Shown here: in pieces, positions 8,197 to 18,007 of the stretch
Numbering within the stretch: position 1 is the first letter of the stretch
Layout of the letters: the number at the start of each line of letters is the position of its first letter
Origin: an uncultured Clostridia bacterium
GTDB taxonomy: Bacteria > Bacillota > Clostridia > Christensenellales > Aristaeellaceae
Direction: 5' to 3'
Assembly (NCBI GenBank): GCA_937874275.1
Contig: CALNAU010000001.1
Span: 1-32,577, forward strand
Length of the DNA stretch: 32,577 nt
Notes under the pieces: generated by a model
What the model was told of the DNA's origin: nothing
Seen by the model: the letters and a program-made list of their open reading frames with translations, nothing else
Databases searched by the model: none
Position numbers and translations under genes: made by a program

Positions 8197-9045
8197 GTGA
8201 GCGCAAAAGGGCACATCATCAGAAAACTGCTGCGGTTTGCAGGTCGCATTCCTACGCGCTACAAGCTGTTGTACCCTTTCTGGCTGTCGGCACAGCTGTA
8301 TGAGACCAACGAAGTGGTATCTTTCGCCCAACTCCCCGCGGCGTTCGATGGATTGACCATTGCATATGCCTCGGACATTCATTACGGCCCCTTTCTTGGG
8401 AAGGAGCGAGCGGTAGATTTGGCCAATCGTCTGCGCGCCATGCAAGCCGATATCATTTTGCTGGGCGGCGACTATGGTGAAGATACGGCCACATCAATTG
8501 CGCTGTTTGACGTTCTGCCCAAGCTATCAGCGCCATATGGCGTGTTTGCCGCCATCGGCAATCATGACCGCATGGGCGATGAAGCGTCCTTTGGCCTGTT
8601 GCTGGAGCGGATGCGGGCTTGGGGGGCTTATCCCCTGCTCAATGACGCGCGGGTGATTGTTAGGGATGGCGCAAGCCTGTGCATCTGCGCCACCGATGAT
8701 ATCCGGGAGGGGCATCCGCACTTCCCGTCTCTCACACCACATGCGACGGCCAGCGATTTTGTAATCTACGCGCCGCATTCGCCGGATATCCTGCCCTCCG
8801 CCCTCAAGCAGGGGCATTTTGACTTTGACCTGGTGCTCACCGGGCACACGCATGGCGGGCAAGTGGCTCCCTTTGGGCACACCATTCACTCGTCCAGCCG
8901 CTATGGTGACCGCTATCGTTCCGGATGGATTGAAGAAGGGGGCAAGCAAATCTTCGTATCCAACGGTGTGGGCACATCATTATTGCCCGTACGCCTTGGC
9001 GCGCCGGCGCAAATTCACCGAATCACTTTAAAAAAACAACAATAA
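8197..9045 (+). CDS. Calcineurin-like metallophosphoesterase (YkuE-like)
   Basis: A 282-residue two-metal phosphoesterase. All family metal motifs are present: DIH (Asp60, His62), GGD (Asp92), GNHD (Asn122-Asp124), APH (His194) and GHTHGG (His217, His219). The closest family type is the YkuE/LpxH-like group acting on phosphodiesters at or near the membrane; the real substrate is unknown. There is no signal peptide or clear transmembrane segment, only a hydrophobic stretch near residues 23-36. The start is the GTG at 8197 with AGGAGG 6 nt upstream. An in-frame TTG at 8137 is part of the promoter. It is the only plus-strand gene in the left 29 kb and ends 8 nt from the convergent tsaD stop. Confidence 0.9.
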   Translation: MSAKGHIIRKLLRFAGRIPTRYKLLYPFWLSAQLYETNEVVSFAQLPAAFDGLTIAYASDIHYGPFLGKERAVDLANRLRAMQADIILLGGDYGEDTATSIALFDVLPKLSAPYGVFAAIGNHDRMGDEASFGLLLERMRAWGAYPLLNDARVIVRDGASLCICATDDIREGHPHFPSLTPHATASDFVIYAPHSPDILPSALKQGHFDFDLVLTGHTHGGQVAPFGHTIHSSSRYGDRYRSGWIEEGGKQIFVSNGVGTSLLPVRLGAPAQIHRITLKKQQ

Positions 9046-9053
9046 TAATCGCA

Positions 9054-10112
9054 CTACACAAGCCGCAGCGCCGGGTTCGCGTTGAGGCGCATATCAGCCA
9101 CCTGCCCGTGCATCAGCCGCAGGTAAGCTGCCGCGCCAATCATCGCGGCATTGTCACCGCAATACTTGAGTTCCGGCAGGTAGAGGGTAATACCTCGCTC
9201 GTCGCATGCTGCCTGAAGTCGTCGGCGCAGCAGTTTATTGGCGGCCACGCCGCCTGCCAATGCCAGCCTGGTTTCGCCCAGTTCACCGGCCGCTAGCATC
9301 GCCCTGTCGACCAATTGCTCCACTACAGCGTGGCGGAAACATGCGGTGAGATCGGCAACCGGCAACGCTTCGCCCCTTTGCTTCATCTGATGGGTGAGGT
9401 TGATAAAGGCTGTCTTGAGGCCGGAAAAACTATAGTCAAACCGCCCCTGGGTGTGTGGCGTAGGCAAGGAAAAACGCAGGGCGTCGCCTTCCTCGGCGAT
9501 AGCGTCCAGGCGTGGCCCGCCGGGATAGGGCAGCCCCAGCACACGGGCCGCCTTGTCAAAGGCTTCGCCCGCCGCGTCGTCCTGCGTACAGCCAATTAGC
9601 CGATAGCTGTCGCCAACCTCCACCTGCATCAGGTGGCTATGCCCCCCGGACACCACCAGGCACAAAAAGGGTGGTTTCAGGGCAGCGTAGGTGAGGTAGT
9701 TGGCGCAAATATGACCCTCGATGTGGTTGACGGCAACAAGCGGTTTGTCCAGCGCAAACGCCAGCCCTTTGGCATAGCTCACCCCTACCAGCAGCGCGCC
9801 CACCAAGCCAGGGCCAGCGGTTACGGCCACCGCGTCGATATCAGCAAAGCCAATGCCGGCCTCGCTTAGCGCGCGGCGTACCACCGGCCCCACTTCTTCA
9901 ACGTGAGCGCGGCTGGCAATCTCAGGTACGACCCCTCCGTAGAGGGTGTGCAAATCGATTTGGGAATACACCACATCAGAGAGCACGCCGCGTCCATTCT
10001 CAATGACCGCGGCCGCCGTCTCATCGCAGGAAGATTCAATCGCCAGGATGCGCACAACCTTACGCTCCCGCAATGCATCTGCCCCTTGTTTAATCCGTTC
10101 AATATAACTCAT
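9054..10112 (-). CDS. tsaD: tRNA N6-threonylcarbamoyladenosine transferase TsaD
   Basis: Transfers the threonylcarbamoyl group from TsaC product to A37 of ANN-decoding tRNAs, working with TsaB and TsaE (neither is in the window). 352 residues. The actin/HSP70-like fold is shown by ILAIESSCDETAAAV (residues 22-36), the metal-binding HIEGH motif (VNHIEGH), VVSGGHSHLM, the GEAFDKAARVLGLPYPGG region and the late GGVAANKLLR and CGDNAAMIG motifs. I chose the ATG at 10112, which overlaps the upstream stop as ATGA and has GGGAG upstream. It gives about 18 residues before the usual start of the family. A GTG at about residue 20 would remove this extension. It is the last gene of the secA unit and converges on the phosphoesterase gene. 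Confidence 0.96.
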   Translation of the reverse strand: MSYIERIKQGADALRERKVVRILAIESSCDETAAAVIENGRGVLSDVVYSQIDLHTLYGGVVPEIASRAHVEEVGPVVRRALSEAGIGFADIDAVAVTAGPGLVGALLVGVSYAKGLAFALDKPLVAVNHIEGHICANYLTYAALKPPFLCLVVSGGHSHLMQVEVGDSYRLIGCTQDDAAGEAFDKAARVLGLPYPGGPRLDAIAEEGDALRFSLPTPHTQGRFDYSFSGLKTAFINLTHQMKQRGEALPVADLTACFRHAVVEQLVDRAMLAAGELGETRLALAGGVAANKLLRRRLQAACDERGITLYLPELKYCGDNAAMIGAAAYLRLMHGQVADMRLNANPALRLV

Positions 10113-10822
10113 CCCTGTTTCTCCCGGCCCGCCGTCCGAAGGCCAAAGGCGGCCAGCGGAAGGATGAGCAGCACAGCGGCACTCTGCTTGAGCAAATCCC
10201 ACCCATAGGACACAAAAAAGGGCAGCGGCATCAATTGCAACAGCAGGTCTCTTTGCGGATCCAGGAGCCATAAATCGTTTCGGAACAACAGCCGATGAAA
10301 AGCATAAAACAAACCCTCGAAATTGACGGCTGCCCATATCACAATGATGAGAACAAAGGAAAAGAAAGCGGCCATCGCTGCCACCAATGCCCGCTGCGGT
10401 CGGATGAAGGATAGCACCCCCGGTTGCCATTTGCGCAGGACCAGAAACACAATAAAGCTGATGGCTACAGCCGCCAACGCAGCATAACGAATGACGCCCG
10501 CCAGATGAACCAGCCCGCGAATGTCTGCCAGATGCAGCAGCTCATGCGCTGCAAAGGCCGAAGCATTCTGACCATCGCGGTTGATGGTGATTTGCGGCGT
10601 CGGCAATGTCCCCTTGAGATACCCGGTGATAGCATCAGCGATAGCCGGATACGCATCAGCCGACACGCCGGACAGACTGGTATCAGCATACCGGGTCATT
10701 TTTTCTGCCATCTTCACGCCATTTGTGGCCAAGCTGGCCAATGAATGCGCGAAGTAGGCCACCAGGCACAGGATGAGCACCAGGGCCAGCCCTATGCGCA
10801 GCAACACCGCCGATTTGCGCAT
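10109..10822 (-). CDS. DUF1461/TIGR01906 family integral membrane protein
   Basis: A protein of 237 residues with hydrophobic segments near residues 7-30, 107-125, 140-165 and 205-225. An extracytoplasmic loop between the first two carries the family's HELLHLADIRGL region, and a second loop carries FHRLLFRNDLWLLDP, the strongest family signature. In other species some members affect lipoprotein N-terminal modification or are uncharacterised; no function is assigned here. The ATG at 10822 overlaps the prfB stop by one base (TGATG); a GTG one codon upstream (10825) is equally possible. The 3' end overlaps tsaD by ATGA, so it sits inside the secA-prfB-tsaD unit. Confidence 0.85.
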   Translation of the reverse strand: MRKSAVLLRIGLALVLILCLVAYFAHSLASLATNGVKMAEKMTRYADTSLSGVSADAYPAIADAITGYLKGTLPTPQITINRDGQNASAFAAHELLHLADIRGLVHLAGVIRYAALAAVAISFIVFLVLRKWQPGVLSFIRPQRALVAAMAAFFSFVLIIVIWAAVNFEGLFYAFHRLLFRNDLWLLDPQRDLLLQLMPLPFFVSYGWDLLKQSAAVLLILPLAAFGLRTAGREKQG

Positions 10823-11922
10823 CACTGCATCTTCAAATAGGCGGTGATGAATCCATCCAGATTGCCGTCCATCACGTCGTCAATGTTGCCGGCTTCATAG
10901 CCTGTGCGATGGTCCTTCACCATGGTATAGGGCTGGAACACATAGGAGCGGATCTGGCTGCCCCATTCGATTTTTTTCATTTCGCCCTTGATGTCGGCCA
11001 TCTGCTCTTCTTTTTCTCGCTCGCGCAGCTCGATGAGGCGGGCACGCAGCATGCGCATGCACATCTCCCTGTTTTGCACCTGACTGCGCTCATTTTGACA
11101 GGAAACCACGATGCCCGATGGGATGTGTGTCATGCGCACGGCAGAGTCGGTCTTGTTGACGTGCTGGCCGCCCGCGCCCGTGGAGCGATAGGTATCCACG
11201 CGCACATCTTCCATGTTGATTTCAATGTCGCCGTCCTCATCTATCACCGGCGATACGTCCAACGACGCGAAAGAGGTATGCCGCCTTGCGTTGGAGTCAA
11301 ACGGGCTGATGCGCACCAGCCGATGCACGCCCTTCTCCCCGCGCAGGAAGCCATAGGCGTTGTCGCCCTCGACCTCCCAGGCGGCAGACTTGGTGCCTGC
11401 CTCATCGCCATCCAGGTAGTCCAGCAGCGTCACCTTGAAGCCCGCGCGCTCACAATAGCGCGTGTACATGCGGTAGAGCATCTGTGTCCAGTCCTGTGCT
11501 TCCGTTCCGCCGGCGCCCGCGTGCAGCGACAAAATGGCGTTGCAGTGGTCGTAGTCGCCGCGCATCAGCGTTTCCAGCGCAAGCAATTCCACCTGTTGAT
11601 CCAACCGCTCCAGCGTTTTGCCAGCTTCATCCGCCATCCCCTGGTCGGACTCATCCTGCGACAGCTCCATCATGGTCTCCACATCATCACACAGGCTGAC
11701 CAGGCCGTTGAAGTGCTCCATCTTGGCTTCGATAGCCGCCAGTCGCTGATTAACCACGCGGGAACGCTCCAGGTCGTCCCAGAAGCCGGGGGCGCCCATC
11801 TCCTCGCGCAGCTCCACTAACTCTCTTTCAAGTTGATTGATGTGCAGGCCCTCCCGCACCTCTTCCAGGCGCGCGCGCAGGCTATCCAAATGGCTGCGGT
11901 ATTGTTCCAGTTCAACTATCAT
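10822..11922 (-). CDS. prfB: Peptide chain release factor 2
   Basis: Reads UGA and UAA stop codons and triggers peptide release. 366 residues, typical. The codon-recognition SPF motif is in VRISPFDSNARRHTSFA, and the catalytic GGQ is in STGAGGQHVNKTDSAVRMTH. The N-terminal helical domain runs from residue 1 in one uninterrupted frame. Most bacteria have a UGA and a +1 frameshift at about codon 26; here codons 26-27 are CTG CAC, so no frameshift is needed, although a Shine-Dalgarno-like GGGAGG remains just upstream (11848-11854). Ribosome site GGAG lies 5 nt before the ATG. It follows secA by 19 nt. Confidence 0.97.
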   Translation of the reverse strand: MIVELEQYRSHLDSLRARLEEVREGLHINQLERELVELREEMGAPGFWDDLERSRVVNQRLAAIEAKMEHFNGLVSLCDDVETMMELSQDESDQGMADEAGKTLERLDQQVELLALETLMRGDYDHCNAILSLHAGAGGTEAQDWTQMLYRMYTRYCERAGFKVTLLDYLDGDEAGTKSAAWEVEGDNAYGFLRGEKGVHRLVRISPFDSNARRHTSFASLDVSPVIDEDGDIEINMEDVRVDTYRSTGAGGQHVNKTDSAVRMTHIPSGIVVSCQNERSQVQNREMCMRMLRARLIELREREKEEQMADIKGEMKKIEWGSQIRSYVFQPYTMVKDHRTGYEAGNIDDVMDGNLDGFITAYLKMQ

Positions 11923-11941
11923 AGCAACTCCATCTTATCCC

Positions 11942-14659
<2,718 letters not shown>

Positions 14660-14673
14660 CAATGGTTCTCCTC

Positions 14674-14689
14674 TGGCGCCATTGCGCCA
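14674..14689 (-). promoter_or_regulatory. Hairpin in the secA leader
   Basis: On the minus strand, TGGCGC-AATG-GCGCCA: a 6 bp GC-rich stem and tetraloop ending 1 nt before the GAGGAG ribosome site (14673-14668). Judged from the -10 box, transcription should start near 14689, so the mRNA would begin with this stem. Confidence 0.5.
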
Positions 14690-14695
14690 TAATCC

Positions 14696-14724
14696 ATTAT
14701 ACATGGTGCATCAAAGCGCCGCAA
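14696..14724 (-). promoter_or_regulatory. secA promoter
   Basis: Minus strand TTGCGG (14724-14719), 17 nt spacer, perfect TATAAT (14701-14696). It lies 6 nt beyond the T-run of the hslU terminator. Confidence 0.7.
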
Positions 14725-14730
14725 GCACGC

Positions 14731-14762
14731 AAAAGGCGCTCATCCGCCTCTCGGTGAGCGCC
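14731..14762 (-). terminator. Rho-independent terminator of hslU
   Basis: Minus strand GGCGCTCA (14762-14755), 12 nt loop, TGAGCGCC (14742-14735), then TTTT. It closes the rbgA-hslU operon, 15 nt after the hslU stop. Confidence 0.88.
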
Positions 14763-14777
14763 CTATAAATACATGTG

Positions 14778-16148
14778 TTACAAAATGTACTTGTTCAGGT
14801 CCGCCTTCTTAGCGGCAGCTACATGGGCGCGCACGTAATCCGCGGTGATGTTGAGGTCCACCTCGGGCATCTCATCCCCACCCGCGTTGAAGGAGATATC
14901 CTCCAACAGCTCCTCAAACACACCATGCAGGCGGCGCGCCCCGATGTTCTCCCCCATGGCGTTGGCGCTACAAGCAGCATCGGCAATCTCTTCCAGCGCT
15001 TCGTTATCAAAGCGCAGGCGCACCTTATCCACCTCCAGCAGCGCGGCGTACTGACGGGTCAGCGCATTATCGGGCTGGGTCAGGATGCGGATGAAATCCT
15101 CGCGTGTAAGGCTCTTGAGCGTCACATGCACAGGGAAGCGGCCCTGCAGTTCCGGAATCAAATCGCTCACCTTGGCGACATGGAAAGCACCTGCCGCGAT
15201 AAACAGCATGAAGTCGGTGCGCACCGCGCCATGCTTGGTGTTGACGGTGCTGCCCTCCACGATGGGCAGGATGTCCCGCTGCACGCCCTCACGGGATACA
15301 TCGGGCCCCTGACCGGTGGAGCGGCCGGCAACCTTGTCAATCTCGTCAATGAACACAATGCCCTGCTGCTCTGCCCGGCGGACAGCCTCTTCCTTCACGG
15401 CGTCTTCATCAATCAGTTTCTGCGCCTCTTCGTGCAGCAGAATCTTGCGGGCTTCCTTTACCTTGACGTGGCGCAGTTTGGTGCGCTTGGGCAGCATGCC
15501 GCCCATCATGTCGCCGATGTTGATGGCGTTGCCGCCCACTTCCAGCGACGGCGCGGCCTCCTCCACCTCGACCTGAATCTCCCGCTCCTCCAGCTCGCCG
15601 TTTCGCAGCTGCTGCAGGATGTCCGCCCGGCGGCCCGACAGCTTGAGCCGCTCCTCTTCATTGACAGGCTCCTGCGCTTTGTTGCGGCCACCCAGCAGCA
15701 TGTCGATGGGGTTTTGCACCGGCTTTTTAGGCGGGTCGGTCAGCAGACTCACCAGCCTATCCTCCGCCATCACCTCTGCGCGGGTTTTCACACGCGCCTC
15801 ATGCTCCTCGCGCACCATGCGGATGGCATTTTCCACCAGGTCGCGGATGATGCCCTCCACATCGCGGCCCACGTAGCCAACCTCGGTAAACTTGGTCGCC
15901 TCCACCTTGACAAAGGGGGCGTTGACCAGCTTGGCCAAGCGTCGGGCGATTTCCGTCTTGCCCACGCCGGTGGGGCCAATCATCAGAATATTCTTGGGGT
16001 AGATTTCTTCGCGCATCTCGTCTGATACTTGCGAGCGGCGATAGCGGTTGCGCAGGGCGATGGCCACCATGCGCTTGGCATCATCCTGACCGACGATGTA
16101 GCGGTCCAGTTCCCGCACAACCTCGCGCGGCGTCAACTCTTTGATCAT
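14778..16148 (-). CDS. hslU: ATP-dependent protease ATPase subunit HslU (ClpY)
   Basis: AAA+ unfoldase that feeds the HslV peptidase. 456 residues, normal length. Walker A GPTGVGKT is at residues 58-65, the pore motif GYVGRD near 92-97, and Walker B GIVFIDEIDK near 265-274. The inserted I-domain is residues about 110-235. The sensor and C-terminal region end in LNKYIL, the tail that docks into HslV. The ATG overlaps the hslV stop as ATGA, so the two subunits are translationally coupled. It is the last gene of the operon, before a strong terminator. In Bacillus the codY gene follows; here it does not. Confidence 0.98.
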   Translation of the reverse strand: MIKELTPREVVRELDRYIVGQDDAKRMVAIALRNRYRRSQVSDEMREEIYPKNILMIGPTGVGKTEIARRLAKLVNAPFVKVEATKFTEVGYVGRDVEGIIRDLVENAIRMVREEHEARVKTRAEVMAEDRLVSLLTDPPKKPVQNPIDMLLGGRNKAQEPVNEEERLKLSGRRADILQQLRNGELEEREIQVEVEEAAPSLEVGGNAINIGDMMGGMLPKRTKLRHVKVKEARKILLHEEAQKLIDEDAVKEEAVRRAEQQGIVFIDEIDKVAGRSTGQGPDVSREGVQRDILPIVEGSTVNTKHGAVRTDFMLFIAAGAFHVAKVSDLIPELQGRFPVHVTLKSLTREDFIRILTQPDNALTRQYAALLEVDKVRLRFDNEALEEIADAACSANAMGENIGARRLHGVFEELLEDISFNAGGDEMPEVDLNITADYVRAHVAAAKKADLNKYIL

Positions 16149-16678
16149 ATGTCCTCCACGTGGATGTTGTCGTTGGTAAACACGCAGATGGAGGCGGCGA
16201 TGTGCAGCGCTTTTTCGACAATCTCTCGCGCAGAAAGCTGGGTATTATGCACCAGCGCGCGGGCCGCGGCCAAGGCATAGTTGCCGCCGGAGCCGATGGC
16301 GCACACGCCATCATCGGGCGAAATCACCTCGCCGGTTCCGGAGATGATGAGCAGGTTGTCCTTGTCTGCGGCAATCAGCATGGCTTCCAGCTTGCGCAGC
16401 GCCTTGTCACTGCGCCACTCCTGCGCCAACTCCACGGCAGCGCGCTCCAGGTTGCCGCCAAACTGGGTCAGTTTTTCCTCGAAGCGGTCGGTAAGGGTAA
16501 AGGCATCGGCTACTGAGCCGGCGAAGCCCACCATCACCTGGTTCTGATAGATGCGCCGCACCTTGCGCGCGGTGCTTTTGAAGATTGTATTTTGTCCCAT
16601 GGTCACCTGCCCGTCGCCCGCGATGGCTACATGGCCGTCACGCCGCACGGCACAAATGGTGGTGCCTCTCAGCTCCAT
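16145..16678 (-). CDS. hslV: ATP-dependent protease peptidase subunit HslV (ClpQ)
   Basis: Proteasome-like threonine peptidase of the HslUV complex. 177 residues. I chose the ATG at 16678 because AGGAGG lies 7 nt upstream; an ATG six codons earlier would contain this site. The translated start MELRGTTICAV implies removal of a short propeptide to expose the catalytic Thr of TTICAVR. B. subtilis ClpQ is known for an N-terminal Ser, so this is the more usual Thr type. Further family motifs are the GDGQVTMGQ loop, MVGFAGSVADAF and GSGGNYALAAARAL. It is 21 nt after trmFO and overlaps hslU. The recombinase gene xerC, between trmFO and hslV in Bacillus, is absent. Confidence 0.97.
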   Translation of the reverse strand: MELRGTTICAVRRDGHVAIAGDGQVTMGQNTIFKSTARKVRRIYQNQVMVGFAGSVADAFTLTDRFEEKLTQFGGNLERAAVELAQEWRSDKALRKLEAMLIAADKDNLLIISGTGEVISPDDGVCAIGSGGNYALAAARALVHNTQLSAREIVEKALHIAASICVFTNDNIHVEDI

Positions 16679-16699
16679 ATGCTGTCCTCCTGTCATAAA

Positions 16700-18007
16700 T
16701 CAATTCGCTTGTGCGATGTTGTCAATCAACGCCAGTGCGCGTTCGGCCACCTTGAGGTAGCGCTGCTCTTTGCCGCGGACACGCTCGGGCAATGGATCAA
16801 TCAGGCCAAAGCTTACGTGCATGGGCTGAAAGTTGCGGTTGTGCGTAGATACATACCGTGCCAGCGCGCCCATCCCGGTCGCGGATGGGAATGTCACCTG
16901 CTGCCTGCCAAGCAGCCGGTTAGCCAGGCTGAGCCCGGCTTGAAGGCCGGAGGCGGCACTCTCCACATACCCTTCCACGCCTGTCATCTGACCGGCAAAA
17001 TACACGCCATCGCTGCCCTTCATCATATATTGATTGTCCAGCAGACCTGGGCTGTTCAGGAAGGTGTTGCGGTGCATCACGCCGTAACGGGCAAACTCCG
17101 CCTGCTCCAGGCCCGGAATCATACCAAACACGCGCCGCTGCTCGGGAAACATCAACCGAGTCTGGAAACCGACCAGGTTGTACAGGCTGTCGGACGCGTC
17201 ATCACGCCGCAGCTGAAGCACCGCGTATGGTCTGCGACCTGTATGCGGGTTGGTCAGCCCTACCGGCTTAAGCGGACCAAAGGCCAGTGCCATGTCGCCC
17301 CGCCGAGCCAGGCTCTCCACCGGCATACAGCCCTCAAACACGCGGCTTTCTTCAAAGCCGTGGACGGGGGCCGTCTGCGCGGTGAGCAGCGCGTCATAGA
17401 ACGCCCGATACTCTGCCTCGTCCATGGGGCAATTGATGTAATCATCATCTCCACGGCCATAGCGCGACGCCTTGAAGGCGCGCGTCATGTCGATGGATTC
17501 CCGGGTCACGATGGGGGCAGCCGCGTCGTAGAAGTGCAGCACCCCCACTTGGGGCAGCGACTGGATGGTTTCGCTGAAGGCCTCGGATGTGAGAGGGCCG
17601 GTGGCAATGATGGTGTCCCGCGCAGGAAACTCCGTCACCTCGTCCGGTGTAAATGTAAGCAGTGGATGGGACAGCAACTCCTTCGTGATGAAGCCCGAAA
17701 ACTGATCCCTGTCCACCGCCAATGCGCCGCCCGCGGGCACCCTGGCCTGATCGGCCGCGCGGATGACCAGTGAATCCAACCTACGCATCTCTTCCTTCAG
17801 CAGCCCTACAGCGTTTTGCAGGCGGTCGGAGCGCAGCGAGTTAGAGCACACCAGCTCGGCGAATAAATCGGACGCATGCGCGGGGCTCTTCTTGCCCGGC
17901 TTCATGTCGCGCAGCGTCACCGCGACGCCGCGCCGCAGCAACTGCCAAGCAGCCTCGCAGCCGGCCAGCCCGGCGCCGATGACGGTAGCCCGTGGCTTAT
18001 TCGGCAT
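16700..18007 (-). CDS. trmFO: Folate/FAD-dependent tRNA m5U54 methyltransferase TrmFO
   Basis: Makes ribothymidine at position 54 of tRNA from methylene-tetrahydrofolate and reduced FAD. 435 residues, as in the family. The FAD-binding VIGAGLAGCEAAW is at residues 9-21. The conserved Cys in ELVCSNSLRSD and in FEGCMPVE are the cysteines discussed for catalysis. The late GQMTGVEGYVESAASGL motif is also typical. I chose the ATG at 18007 (MPNKPRATV), which overlaps the topA 3' end by 11 nt, with GGAGG 3 nt upstream. An earlier ATG at 18082 would lie inside the topA zinc-finger region. Presence of TrmFO rather than TrmA is typical of Firmicutes. Confidence 0.97.
   Translation of the reverse strand: MPNKPRATVIGAGLAGCEAAWQLLRRGVAVTLRDMKPGKKSPAHASDLFAELVCSNSLRSDRLQNAVGLLKEEMRRLDSLVIRAADQARVPAGGALAVDRDQFSGFITKELLSHPLLTFTPDEVTEFPARDTIIATGPLTSEAFSETIQSLPQVGVLHFYDAAAPIVTRESIDMTRAFKASRYGRGDDDYINCPMDEAEYRAFYDALLTAQTAPVHGFEESRVFEGCMPVESLARRGDMALAFGPLKPVGLTNPHTGRRPYAVLQLRRDDASDSLYNLVGFQTRLMFPEQRRVFGMIPGLEQAEFARYGVMHRNTFLNSPGLLDNQYMMKGSDGVYFAGQMTGVEGYVESAASGLQAGLSLANRLLGRQQVTFPSATGMGALARYVSTHNRNFQPMHVSFGLIDPLPERVRGKEQRYLKVAERALALIDNIAQAN

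Noticed and set aside
11840..11860. Programmed +1 frameshift in prfB
   Set aside because: The frame is open through codons 20-30 and no UGA follows the Shine-Dalgarno-like run.
14775..16025. A 416-codon plus-strand frame opposite hslU, and similar frames opposite secA, prfB and the glycosyltransferase
   Set aside because: All mirror well-supported minus-strand genes, lack ribosome sites and have no recognisable domains.
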